DNA of 64,000 nucleotides from Mactra quadrangularis (Eukaryota; Mollusca; Bivalvia; Venerida; Mactridae), in contig CM046294.1 of NCBI GenBank assembly GCA_025267735.1, forward strand, positions 38,191,570 through 38,255,569, read 5' to 3'. A model generated the notes under the pieces. That model did not search any database. It was not told the DNA's origin and saw only the letters and a program-made list of their open reading frames with translations. Positions within the stretch are counted from its first letter, which is position 1, and each line of letters starts with the position of its first letter. Made by a program: the position numbers and the translations under genes. Positions 49,206-62,955 of this stretch are shown piece by piece.

Positions 49206-50355
49206 TTTTGGTAAATCTGGTACAAACTAAAATATAGGATCATGCAGTTTCCCATGAGGACTATCGACATTCTAATAGTCTAGATGGTATTAGATATATT
49301 CTCTCTGGGACTAAGTAAACATCCTAATAATATATAAAATTGTGTAAGTGGTAATCACAACTTATGAAATAAACTTTCTACAGAAACACCTTTACCAGTC
49401 TCTTGATGATTACGGTATCTAGCAAATCTCACACTATGTAAAAGGGACCAAAAAGGACATTGACACTAGACTTCTTGTCCAAAATAAGTCAAAGTTGTGT
49501 TTTTGTTTTTGCTTGTATATGTCTAATCCAAATGTTTGATATTTAATCGTAAATAATTACGATGGACTTCACTTTCTGTTCCTTTCATTTAAGTAAAGAG
49601 TCCCTTGTTGTTGATATCAAAGCAAAAATGTTTTAACTAACGGAAATATAAGCTAAAATGACACTGTATTGTTTTGCTTTTTATTATCATAAAAAACATC
49701 ACGATCGTGTGGTTAATGTTATCACCAAAACATTTGTTTAAAATGATAATTCGCCACAAAGGTTTGCCATCATTTACTTATGACACAAGCATTTCTATTA
49801 TGTTGTAATTGGTATCATATTATTGATATCAGAATGAGGAAAGGTATTTTTTTAATAATAACATTCCCTTAAAAATAACAATTTAAAATAAATACAGAAT
49901 GTACAGCAACATTTTATTGGCAAGAATACATAGCACTTGTTCATATATGTGGTGTTGAAAAGCTCATTTTTCTTAAAATACATTTGTAATCGATTTCATA
50001 TTAAGTTTGTAATATACAATATTTGATGTGCCTAGCTGCTGTATATATTACCATTAAAATATCTCTAACACCTTGCTAAGCATCACTAATTTGTGATTTA
50101 CATGTTAACGGCAGACGACGATATTCAGACACAAATTATTTTCTTAATATTGTGGTATATACAAATCAATTATTGTATTATTATTTCATCACTCTATGTC
50201 TGTGAAATGTCAGAATATCATAACACAAATTTGATTTCAGGGATATATAAATTTGTAAGAAAATGATTTTAAAGTCATGAAGACTGATTTATTGTTTGCG
50301 TCAATCATGACGATGACGTAGACGATGAAGATAATGATAATCTAAATAATTATGG

Positions 50356-50446
<91 letters not shown>
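50356..50446 (+). repeat. Perfect TAC trinucleotide microsatellite, about 30 units
   Basis: Uninterrupted TAC/ACT run; short paralogue of the 700-bp array at 28815-29516. Confidence 0.97.
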
Positions 50447-50447
<1 letters not shown>

Positions 50448-50840
50448 ATAATAATAACAATAATAATGATACTAATGATAATAGTGATAATGGTGATGAT
50501 AAGAATGATGATGTTAAAAATTGTGATGATGATGTTGATGATAATGAAAAAGATAATAATATTGATGATATTGAGGAGGTTGATGATGATAATAATGATA
50601 ATGATGATGATGATCATCATCATCATAATAATGATTATGAGTTTGATTATGATGATTATGAGTTTGATGATGATGATAATGATGATGATTATCTTGGTGA
50701 TTGTGATATTGGTGATGATATTAATAATTACAATGATCATAATAATAATTATGACAAATATGAACATGGTGATAATAATGATAATTATAATGATGATGTT
50801 GATGATAATATTAATAATAATGATTACATTAGTAATGTTA
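50447..50840 (+). repeat. Imperfect GAT/AAT repeat (unit 2)
   Basis: Same low-complexity tract as 29517-29835, with scattered palindromic 'gatgatcatcatcat'. Confidence 0.9.
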
Positions 50841-51419
50841 TAATAATGTTATAATTTTAGTTATACTTATTGTTCTTATTATTCTTCGTATTATTATCTT
50901 TATTGTTCATACTATTATTTTTTTTCTGTACGAATATTTTGTGTTTGTAATTATACTACATTAATTATAAATTAACACACTTGACAGATACATACACGTC
51001 TTGCCACTAACGAAGTGCTAATCGTGTACGATAAAACATGAATTTATGTGCCAATGAATCTTTATTTAGAGAGTTTACGCTTGTCTAAATAGTAATATGT
51101 CATGTCATAATGTAATATTGCGTGTTTATTAGTTATTTTACACATTTACTTACCTAGTTTCAATTAGAATTGCATCTTCGTATTCTTATCTATTTTCTCA
51201 TTCATTCATTATACATAAATTGCAGTGATACACGAAAGTTTAGCGTACTTTCATCAATGGAAAGGTTTATTGAAAACCAGTGATTTAACATATGATATGA
51301 TTTGAATACACTAGTGCGTGCTTGAAGTCAAATACAACGCTTTCGTAATATATTTATATCATGTACTATTTACTTTTTCTGAATTAGTTCAAGTTTACCA
51401 AACAATACATTGGCTTTAT

Positions 51420-52296
51420 AAAAGTATTGATGTTTTATATTGAAATATCAAAATAGTGGAACCAGTTTTGGATATAAAACTGGAAGCAATGATTTCGTTT
51501 TATATTTTATTTTGACACAAACATGTTACTTAACACAGTTAGTACAACTTTAACTGGCGGTTGTTACGGTTACATGACTATTAATTTATCTAATAAAGAA
51601 TGGACCTATTAGGCATAATGCAGGATTTGCATTGTCTCAAAGAGGTTGCCGGTTCGAGTCTCATCTTCGCTGTATATTCACTTCCATGAAAACTAGACAT
51701 GAATGTCACTTTTCTCCATAATGACGCTGCTTTGAGAGTGTTTCGGCAATTTTGGAAGGTAATCAGCAATAGGTATAGAAAATGTCATAGGAAAAGTATG
51801 TAAGGTAAATAATCCGCCATAAAGGATCTAAACATGTGGTAACATGGCATTAACTCAATAAACAACCACTAAAACTAAACAAATATTCACGTTATATAAT
51901 GAATAGCAATAGTATTAATGGCTCATCGACTAATGCCAATGAGTTTTTTTGGCGTCCTAGTATTAAGTTTCTTTTGAGAACAATATAAACGTTTCATATT
52001 TAGTATTTTAACGTAACCAGTACAATCAGTAACCAAATCAATAGATGGGTTTTGATGGTATCAGAGTTCGTAAACTGATATCTAATTTATACATTCTGCA
52101 ATCGTATAATGTTGATTGTTTTATATGTTACATGCTATGTTACATTACATACGGAATTTTAAGTTGCGCCGGTATGCAATTATGAACACAAAAAAAAATC
52201 ACCTGAAACACTCTAATCGTTATTCAATAATTTTGTCGCTTTTCGTTGATTGACAAACCATCTAGAAGGCATTAAGAATTCATAATACCACATTAT
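51420..52296. mobile_element. 877-bp insertion in unit 2 containing a decayed SINE
   Basis: Unit 1 reads straight through 'ggatttatagttttgcgc' (about 30388). Unit 2 is interrupted between 'ggctttata' and 'tagttttgcgc'. 'ttata' occurs at both edges and may be the target duplication. Inside, 51600-51865 is an old tRNA-derived SINE (B box 'ggttcgagtctc', body 'tgacatgaatgtc', tail 'acatggcattaactcaata'). No terminal inverted repeats or coding capacity. Confidence 0.55.
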
Positions 52297-54900
52297 AGTT
52301 TTGCGCACCATAATAATTATGCTTTATCTAATATTTTTGTAAGTCATATGGCATGATCAACAAACCTTGTTAAAGTTTAATACACATACATGGTAATCTG
52401 TCACAAGGTATGCATGTATCGTGTTAAGACTGAGATAATCCTGAAGTTGGAAATTAAATTTGTCTTCATTTCTGATCATAGAGGGTTGTACGTTGCCTTT
52501 ATAGTACCATCAGCAATGTCAAAGTTCCACAACACGTGCTGATATCTTACTTTTAGATTGACAGGATCAATTGTGTCAGACGCTGACTACTCGAGTAAGT
52601 CGTCTTAAATGTTAAAGTCAAGTTTCGGTTGGTTTGGTCAATCTAGAATATACAAGAATACTTCTTGTTTTTTTATAGCAACAATGTCCTCATGGTCGCG
52701 TGCTTGTCTGGACACTTGATATAAATACAACTATTGTGTTATTCGATTCAGCAGAATACATTTCCTACGCAATTAACGAGGCACTCTCTAAAGTAAAATT
52801 ACAGAAACGTGATGTTACTACTAGTAGTGTTCTCATGTCGGTTGCAGATTAAGTATCAATGGACATGAGGAAACACTCATTATGCTTAATCAAGTAAAAT
52901 CGTTAGTGTACCTCAAGGTCATTAAAGCGATGTCAATTTTGGTTGAGACAAATCGCTAGAACGCCATACAAATGCTCAGATTAAGGCAACTTGCGGAATT
53001 TTTCTTACTATAGATTTTCAGCGTTGTTTGTTGAGAAATACTCGTTCACTTGCTCAATTAATGCTATTTAGTACAGTTTTCGTAATTACAGTTATTTATT
53101 ATGAGGTAAATTGTCTTGCTATTAAATATCACCAAATACTTTCTCAAGACGTCTTGACGGGAATTGATTTCTTCGCCTTATCACATGATAAAGCCCATCA
53201 ATTAGTTTATACATTATTATATTGTACAAGTATATATTTTTCATTAGACTATTTTTACTTTGTGAGCTTAGTTTGATTTTTATTTATCTTCAAAACCTTA
53301 AGTTAAACATATTCAAGCTTCTTTTTCTCTTATTAAAAAGATAACTAGGCTCTGTAGTGTCAATATTATTAAATGATATATAACTTATATATTGATATAC
53401 AAACCCGGTCTGTCTTTATGAAAATGAACATATTTCATATTTAAACATATATAAGATATTATGTAATAAATTATATACTTTCCCCTAGCACTATTAATTA
53501 ATGTCAAACTCGATCTACCTTTATGATAATGAAGACATTTCTCAGACATCTTAATTCATTAATATCATTTTATATTATTTTATAAATATAATGCTTTCAT
53601 CTAGCACTGGTAATTGACAAAATAATGCTGTTGTGTCCATTGCAACAAGAGCCGTAGTTTGTTCATGGTCTAAGAATTAATCTTTATGCTATCCCCAAAC
53701 CAATGACTCTTTTTTACTTCCAACAATGTCATGCAAGTTATATTTATTCACATACGTTGTATTTCGATACAAAACACATTATATCGAGCGTACTTTGGTC
53801 CAATTTTTTTATCCGTGCTTGTCTTATTTGCTTAGTTCAGTGAAATATTGTAGGTTTACTTACGTGAATAATATTTCTTTAGTTAAGATGATATATTAAA
53901 AACCGTCGATGACACTAACCTAGTCGATATATCTAGTGTCATTGATTTAGACATTATGCCATTTAAATCATTCATTCCACGAAATACAATTTGATAGTTT
54001 TACTTTATCTTTCAAAATGACGTTTCTTAAGTGAATTTCTGGAACGCACTTTCCTTGTATGTAATTTGAAAACACACTTGTTTACATAGACAGAAATCTA
54101 ACAATACTAACTTTCCTTTTTAATTATCAAAGCGGAATTCAAGATCATGGAAATTCTAGAAATTAGACTCAATTCGTCTTTGCAGCATTATCTACGAACG
54201 AGACTTTGATTTTAATCACGCGGGCTACTTTAATGAGATTGTCAAGTTTGTAAGTGATACAAGAATCCAAAGTAGATACGTATGTCTGATATGTTAAGAC
54301 TTTTACAAATTCTGTAATAGTATACAATAATGTTTCAACTACATAAATTTCTGTAAATCTGGACAACGTTCTATGAAAACGAGTATAGATTTAAGTATAG
54401 TCAGCGATAGTATAAAACACGTTTTCTGGTAAAATGCATTGATGACCTCGTACCATGGGAATTTAAATTGATGCAATACAGTATGTATAAATCAAATTTA
54501 AAACACTTAATGTAACGTTTTTGCTATTCAAAGATATATTATATATAAAAAACAATACTACACAGACCTTTTATGATGAGTATCATATTTGACCTTTCAT
54601 GGACTATCGTTGAACAGTTTAGTTAAACAAACTTGTGGTCCATTTAATTCAGTGGCTAATATATTAAATCTCTTCCATGGATATTGCAGTAATCACTTGT
54701 ATTATCAATTATGTTACACCTACATTAACTTGTAAAACATTTTTAATGAAATTACCATAGCTATATTTGGTGGTAATATGTAGAGCTTCAATATATTGTA
54801 TCAATTGTTTGCAGTTGCTTCAAATATTACAAAGTTTTAAAAGTATACAATTCGTCAACAATGGTCAATATATACATGTTTATTTTCGTACAAATGTTAA

Positions 54901-55339
54901 AACTGTAGCTTAGGTCGTATTTGTTTTGCAAACACGAGTGTTGAATCGCAACACTAGGGCAAAACTAACCCTCGCGTGTCAAGAACCTATTCTCCATTTG
55001 ACGAGGAGTGAGCAAGAACGTGACGTCAGAAAATGGCGGAAAGCAATGTGAAAGCGGTAACGACCTCGGGGTAAAGGGCTTTTTTAATGTCACTTAAACT
55101 GCATTTAGTATTGTAATCAGTGTTTTTCGTTAGTGCGTTGTATTGCAAATAACTAACAGTAGTGTTTTGTGCATTTTTGTTAAAATTATGTCGTCTTTGT
55201 GTGTTGGAAAGAAGTGAGGCGTCCATTTTGTAACCAAGAACGCTGTTCATGCTGATAGTTTTGAACAGATAGTGCGACAATACTACGCATGCTCAGGATG
55301 CCTAAACTCTACACTCAGGTTTGCAAAACAAATACAGTT
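54901..55339 (+). mobile_element. TTAA-flanked MITE carrying a promoter-like segment
   Basis: TTAA at 54897-54900 and 55340-55343. Terminal inverted repeats of about 35 bp share AACTGTA, TTTGTTTTGCAAAC and GAGTGT; the left one carries a 12-bp insertion. Unit 1 (about 32906) lacks the element. The inside is GC-richer than its surroundings and contains TGACGTCA, AAAATGGCGG, an ATG with 13 open codons and a GGGGTAAAG donor-like end (55019-55075). The ends fit a piggyBac-type MITE, though the superfamily is uncertain. Confidence 0.75.
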
Positions 55340-55343
55340 TTAA

Positions 55344-56868
55344 ACTTCAAATGTGATCAGCATAACTTGTAATGATATGACCAAAGGTACACCAAATTAA
55401 CAATTTAGACTTTTTAACACTGAGGGTTGTTTCCTGGTGTACAATTGTTAAAACATGATAACATGACACACCATAATTCGTATGTCTAGCTGCTGTATAC
55501 ATAATCATAGTATTCTCATTAAATGCCACAACTTATTCTTAGATGCTTGATATATTTGATCAATATATACTCTAAAACCCAGACATAATGAAACTTTTAA
55601 TTCTGATCAACTCTATGATATAATCATTCGATGACAGCTAAGCGTCGATAAATAATCACTGATATGAACCTCAGAAGCATAACAAATAACGATAATGTTG
55701 AATACATGATCCTTTTTACAACTGAATACGAAAACTTACAATGTAAATTATCATCTTGCGCGGAAATGCATGTACATTGAGTATATTGCATAACCAGGCG
55801 CCCAATGTAATGCATAGCTGATGTTGCCGGTTTGGTATCGCTGATGATTAGAATAGTCCTGTCTATGTTGTTGTTAATAAATATCATTTTATGATGTTAG
55901 AAAATATGAAGCAAGAATAAAACAACATATAAGAATGATCGCAGATTCACAAAGGTTAAACGTATTGCTATGAACTCTATCCGTTTGAGTCCCGTGGATA
56001 TCTAGATTATCATCAAAATGTGTGATTCTGCCATACGGGCAATAATATGCACCTTTCTGCTACACAGTTACGCACGTTCATGCATGAAATAGAGCGATTA
56101 TGCCAATGTAAACAGAATTATGTCATACCATGCTGTTACAATACGTGAATGTTGATCATTTCACATTCTGTTACTTTTTTTTCTATTAAAATTGCATGTA
56201 TACGTTCTTATCTATTTTATTGTCTAAACATGACACAAAATGACAGTTCAACACGAATTTCTAAGTAGTAATCATTCACTGTTATAAAATGTTATTGGGA
56301 ATCGGTAATGATAGTTGCGTGCATAGTAATGAATAAACTTTTGGGCTCATTTAAAGAAAGAAGCTGTTATACGTTTATAACAATCCTAATAATAACTTTA
56401 AAGACACATTCTGATTTAACCTTAGCTATAGACAAGTTTGTAAACGCTCAATATAGGTCAGTGTTTACAGCATAACTTTTCCCCCCTATATAATCTTATT
56501 ATTCTACGCACAAATAGTATAGCGTTGATTGCTTCTGGATATGTTTAGTATTTTTTCTAGACAATCGTCGTTTTAACAAAAAAATATGGATAAATGCCAT
56601 ATTAATAAAGTTTGCCCAAACGAGCTCCAAATTATGTTCTGGACTATAACACGACTTTGATAGTGATAAATATTTAGTTTGTTGAGTAACATCACAATGC
56701 CTATACAAATATAGATTGTAACGTTTTTGAACGTAACATGCATAGTTTCCCCTGCCGTAACATGTGGACGGCAATCATCATTCATTTGTCTATGTACACT
56801 TATTATACAGGAGGGTTTCTGTAACCACCACATTGATGTACTTTATATTATGTGTTGACGTTTATTAT
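55344..56868. other. Non-coding duplicated DNA (copy 2)
   Basis: Aligns with about 32910-34427 of unit 1. No gene recognised. Confidence 0.6.
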
Positions 56869-56925
56869 GTTTGTTTGGGTTTTACGGCGCATCAACACAG
56901 AAAGGTTATATCGCGCTATTATGCG
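56869..56925 (-). repeat. SINE 3'-end fragment, reverse orientation
   Basis: 'tttgggttttacggcgc' onward; paralogue of 34428-34487, closer to the intact tail at 18361-18420. Confidence 0.7.
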
Positions 56926-57484
56926 TTGATATTAAAAAGCATTTGTAAAGAGAGTAAAATAACATATACAATACATGTAGTATTTTGCATGACAAAATGC
57001 ATGCACCAACAGCTGAATAAACGAAGCATGCTCACACCAATTCAATGCTGCCGGTACAATTGCTTTTGTACAATTGAAGACCTTGTTTGAGAAATATTTA
57101 ATAACGAGCATTAAGGAGAGATTATTTTGCAAGTTCAATTACTTTGTTTCTGTGAAAAACCACTAATAACCGATGAATTAAATAATACAAAGTTTGCATT
57201 AGTTTGCATTTTATAGTCCATTACATTGAATACGCACATTGTATATACGGAAATAAACAAAATGTTAAATGCAAATTCATATAGTGTATATACGTTGAAG
57301 AATAATCATTTTATACATAATTACATTAATTATTCATTATGTACTTAATACCTTTTTATTAAATATATGCAGCTTTAAGTCCTTTTTACTGAGACCAACT
57401 TATTTGTTGGTGCGCCGATATAACAATGTTAAACAGTTCCATATTTTTCTGTTACACGAAGCACAGTTAATAAATATTAACAGA

Positions 57485-57568
57485 TTGTCGGCGTGGATGA
57501 GTGGTTTTACAGTTCGGTTGGTTTCCTTAGAATTTCCCGTTCATGTTTATCACATTCGAATCCTGTCT
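57485..57568 (+). repeat. tRNA-like pseudogene (paralogue of 35043)
   Basis: A box 'gtggatgagtggtt' and better preserved B box 'cattcgaatcc'. Not foldable into a convincing functional tRNA. Confidence 0.5.
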
Positions 57569-59686
57569 CTTTGTTTAATTGAACACAATTTAATCATTAT
57601 TGTCAGTATCAAAAGAAAGGGTTTCATAAATTGTAAGAACTGCACTGCTCATCAAATGAAAAAAATGTATAAATCGTTCTATAACATCTTTATATATATT
57701 ACTGCGACAAATAAAGACCTCGAATGGTGCAAAATCACATTGTGAATGTAACATGTCCTCTAATGTTGTAAGACTGTTCCAAGTGTCAAATATCAGAGAA
57801 ATGAATGTAAGCACGTATAATGATTTCGTGACGACTGTTAATGTAACATCAATGACCATAATTTCAATTGTGTGTGCATATTATGGTTAATGGTGTGTAA
57901 TCATGCATAGTAATTACCAAACAGAACATCGACATTAACTAAGTTAGATTGTTAAACAAATTGTTCATTTGGGAAACTCGATACCGTTTTATAATATTAT
58001 ATTTCAACCTATACTAATTCAATGTAATAGTATGTATCCGAAGAATTTGTGGTACGTAGCAATGTTAACGTGGTTATATTGACTATTGAAGCTAAACTAT
58101 TCGTATATACTTGGTAACCGAATTAAGATTTAGATAGCACAGAAACTACCAACCGCGCCGTTTTAGAACTTGGGTTTGGTTGGGTATGTTTGCCCGAAAT
58201 TCAAAATACGAGAGGTTGTTAGTTTTGTTTTACAATTTCATAATTATTTTGGTAAGTTATAAAGAATTTTAATTATTCAGTAAGTTGTGATTTCCAATGC
58301 ATATATTTATAACTTGTAAATATAAAAGAATGACTTCACTTTCGCGAAAAATTATACATGTACCATATTTAAGTTTATCATATCAGTAGTTAAGTATAGT
58401 ATGTTATGATTATTACTGATTCGGTAGTATCATGTATTACTCATTCAACGTTGATGAACACACATATTGTTCATACTTCTCTAGATGCTAAAACATATCA
58501 AATTGTCTGACAAAAATGCATTTTGAACTCGTTCAAGTTCAGAACTAAATACTAAAATTAATGCCTTTTTCCATAATATAGTAATTGGACAATTTACAAC
58601 GTGGCTTTTATGTACACAATAGTATAGTTTGTTTTTTCTCAACAGTCAAACATGAATTATTTCACGGTGAATGCGTTTGTAAAATTTATCGTCGCGATAC
58701 AGTCATGAGTTTCTCAACGTGTGAATTATGATCAAGTAAAAATGTTTATGCCGTATGATATGTTTTAGTCAAAACATTTTAATATTAACAATGCATTCAG
58801 TCACCGTGAAATAATTCAAGCTTTGACAGTTGCGAAAAACGGACTACACCATTTCCAAAATGTATGTATGTTGTTATTACATCATATTGCATTTTTTCTA
58901 TGAAAATAAAAAAAAACTGTAATTACAGAATATACACATCATGCAAGGCATTATTTATCAAATTGCGTTAGAAATTCCTAATATAAAATGACAGCTGTCA
59001 ACACGAAGAGAAATCAAAGTGATGACATATTAAACAATACTACAAAACATCAAAATTTATCGAGATGTGCATATTACAAGCATAATCAGAGTTTTTTGGC
59101 ATATGCTGAATTGAATTATTACATTTGACTTTATGTGAATCATGAAACATGACATTTAAATGATAATCAAAATCCAAAGCAAAACAAATGGATCATTCTT
59201 TGTCTCTTGGAATATTTCCATCAAAACTTTATTGCAATATAACAATCACTTATTGATTCAAAGGTTCAAATTTAAGGGATTTCCAATTTGATTTGCCCCA
59301 GAAATATTGCAAAATTCCATGATTGAAAGGACTAAGAATATCATTGGCCCCAACACGATCGTTCAAACGTCAAACATCAGCACTTTAAGCACTTTTTGAA
59401 GCAAACTATTTTAATAACAAAATTAAAAAAAAAACTATATATTGTTTTATTACAAATGATATTCAGTATAGTTATATAAGCAGTTTATGAACACAGCTTG
59501 ACATAGTGTAATTTCATTTATGTTTATTAAATTGGAACGTGACAATTCAAAACTTTAAGCAGCGATTTCATTCATATTCATAAAATTCCTTATAATTAGC
59601 AAAGATCAGAAAAGTATACGCAACCGTGCCTATGTTACATTGGTATTGTAATTGTGCCTCTACGGAAATACCTGTATTTAATACAC
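57569..59686. other. Non-coding end of unit 2
   Basis: Aligns with 35127-37343. No gene. It ends at the junction with unit 3. Confidence 0.6.
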
Positions 59687-62600
59687 AAGAAACTATTAGC
59701 TGTGATAACGCGTGATAATAAGTTTTCTTTGGCAAATGTTAGTTTGCGTAATATACAGAAAATACAGTGGACATTTTGGGTGGTTTTTGCTTCAAAGCTT
59801 ATTCTAAAAATATGTAAAAAATATGCTTGCAACAGATTTGTTTTGTGGCCAAAATTAACCCCACTGTACAACAAGCACTCAAATTGTTCATCAATTCCGT
59901 CAACGTTTGCGTAACTGGTGAGAGATAGGTTGTCAATTTCAGGAAAATTAGGTTACTTGAAACTAACATTACATATTATTGTATTGCACATAACCGCCTT
60001 ACACATAATTTACCATCAAAGTCTTATTACGTAAATAAGAAACGTTTTATAATGAATATATGAACAAATATTGACAATAAAGCAACAAATGCGCCATGTC
60101 TTAAATGTCTTTTATTAAACTGTGTCTGTCTTGATACATGTAAACATGGACTGTGAAACATAAATGTCAATGGAATTACAAAAATGTGCCATCAAATTAT
60201 AATGACTGTTTGAGTATCAAAAACAGTGTTTTATCTAAGTATGTCACATTATTTTTCAAATAGTATAGAATTAGTACGTTGTTGAACAGTGTCCTTTAAT
60301 TTCTTCGCCAAGTTCATAAACTACGTTTTAACATTTATTATTTAAATTTGTTGAAATTACTTTTTGTTTTGTTTTGAATTTAAAGAACGCTAAAGCACAC
60401 TTCTTGTGAACGTTTAATTAAACCAGTGAACATATATCACATAAGATTGAAAACAGACCCCCGAGGGTAAAGTAAAATTCAAAAACGAAAATTGTTCTGA
60501 TTGTAAAGGGACGAAAATAAATTCTCAGTTCTTTTCACAAGATGGTGAAAAGCTTAGACACGTGTTGATCATGCGTTACAAATATGTGTATATTCGTTAA
60601 ATTTGAAACACTTGGATCGTGTTTAATGAAAAGCATGATTTTTTCTGGTAACGTAAATTGCGAAAAAAAACCAAGTGACCGAGACATTGATTTATAGAAT
60701 GTCTACTAATTCAAAAAGAATGCATCGGAACGTAACACGCTTATGCATGAAAAAATACTGAAGACCAATAGCGGTGCTTTTTGAGGAGAATGCTACATAC
60801 ATGTCCATCTTCCATAAACTGTTTTGTGTTCAAACCTAATCAATAGTTTTGAAAAATACGAAATATACAAATTAAAAATGTTTTTCGCACTGACCTAGTG
60901 CCAGAAAATTACTTACCTGTAAAGAAACAAAATATTGTTTACAATCAATAAATAAATCATTCCTAATATAGTCTTGGAACAAAGGGAAAGGATATATTTA
61001 TTTCCATTTTAAATAAGACGTTTTATTATGTATGTAATTTTTGTCTGCCGTATTTCCGTTCTTACAAAAACAACTGGGTTAATCATATATAAAATGATGT
61101 ATTTGATTATCATGATGCTAAGATGAGAAACGTTCAAGCGTTTGCATGTCATAGTCCAACCAGTAAATGTGATGATGGTGATGTATCTAAGGGACATTGA
61201 ATATATTTCTCACTGACATAGTAATAAACACATTTAACATGTCAACTAATAAATCATGAAAATATATTGCTGGTATTTGTTACATTTGATGCTCCAAAAT
61301 TTCACAATAGCTCATTTCTCTACATTTTGATTGTATAAATGATTAAATCATGTATTTGGATTGTATGTGTTTATAATGTATAATCATGCGCTAATATTAG
61401 TACCAATTTAGTTTAAATACATATTTTTAACTGTAAATAGTCGTATTCGCACACATATTTCTTAACCTTAAAACGGAACATTAAATACTTAAACACTATA
61501 AGGTCAGTGTATGGAAGTAAAAATATCGTTATAACGAGCCAATGTTATGAGGAGTTCAACTTTGTCATAGACCAGCTATAACATTCCAAAACAATAGAAT
61601 TATAACGTGCACCACGCGAAACAATAATCACATAAAGAATATCAAAATATTATTATTAAAAAAGGAAATAAAAAATCTGAACGTTAACAACATTGTATCA
61701 TGTTCAATTTCGTTGTTTTGTCTGAAGAAATGAACATGCAAACAATTAAGGTGAATAAAAAAGTTGTTTTGAAATTGCATATATTTTGCATCACTTTTGT
61801 TTGAACATGCATGAAATTATTTCATTTCAAAAACAATTTTTATCAACGCTGAAAAATTAAAACTATAGTTTTATGCGCTGGAAAATTTAGATAATGGTTA
61901 GTTTTATTTTAAAAGTAGCATTTAAAGTATTGCAATAAAACACAAAATGGTTGTTTGGCAAAATCTCGCTCTATTGAAATCAAATATCCATTAATCTTTT
62001 TAAAGAGTTTTAAATGTTGTTCATTATAAATGGTTTTCTAATTAAAGTTCAGTTTCCAATCCTAGTAAGTGAAGTTAGAAAATTTGTATAAATTAAGCTT
62101 ATCATATTTTTGTCGGATTTAAAAACAGATAAATACACACGGGTATGTAATCAATATTCAAAGAGATAAATAACCAAAAACCTACTGTGAAGAATTCCCT
62201 TAAGATTTTCGATGCGTTTAGGAAAAATAATATATTATCTTATATGCTTAATCATGATAACTTCACTAAGTTTCATACAAATTGATAATACACAATGGTA
62301 CGTAATCAATTATCAAAGAGATAAATAACCAAAGGCTACTGTTAAGATTTCCGATGCGTTTAGGAAAACACATAACTATTTTCTGATATGCTTAATCAAG
62401 TTTCATACAAATTGCTATTAGGTCTTTCATGAACATGTTACATATAAATTGTAAGGGAGATTGGATCATGTGTGTAAAATCATTGAAATTATATCACATT
62501 ATAATCATGTTTTTGTATTATCTAGTTGATTGATTGCTCACATGATTAGCCATACATTACATCAATTCATGGAAAACAAATGAGACTTTGCCGCGTTGGA

Positions 62601-62955
62601 GCGACATACAATAACAATAACATAATGACACTGACTTAATTGTATTGAAACATCATAATGCTCTAACGCAAACCTAAATTAAAGCGTTTTTTTCTTAAAA
62701 TTGTCGATGAATTGTTTACATTACGATCATGATAATATTTTTTTTTAAAAAGCTATACATTGGTTTTATTGAATGAACTATACTAAGCATCTCTAATTAC
62801 AAGACCCAGAATTATAAGTCAATGTCCAAGCAAGTTTGGCTTCATGATATGGTGTCATGAGAGCTATTGTCTGTATAGAAAAAACATTTAAAACGATAAT
62901 TTGCTACATATTCTTCATTGCAACCATTTAGACATTCAAGTGCTTCTACAAGAAA
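59687..62955 (+). repeat. Segmental duplication unit 3 (truncated, mosaic)
   Basis: Starts at the point equivalent to about base 553 of unit 1 and stops after 'tgcttctacaagaa' (equivalent to 41254). 59690 to about 60600 resembles unit 1 (571-1560). About 61020-62955 is nearly identical to 39325-41250 of unit 2, including the 155-bp tandem duplication (62143 and 62298). No gene. Confidence 0.85.

Larger units (their letters stand above)
37344..59686 (+). repeat. Segmental duplication unit 2
   Basis: 22.3 kb that restarts the sequence seen at base 1 and runs to 'ggaaatacctgtatttaata', the same context that ends unit 1. It lacks the Harbinger/gypsy complex. It has its own insertions at 38542-38842, 47749-49084, 51420-52296 and 54901-55339. 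Confidence 0.85.

Noticed and set aside
50342..50843. ORFs of 141 and 163 codons
   Set aside because: Low-complexity translation of TAC and GAT/AAT repeats.
53028..53276. 82-codon hydrophobic ORF
   Set aside because: The paralogous sequence near 31125 has stop codons and indels in this frame.
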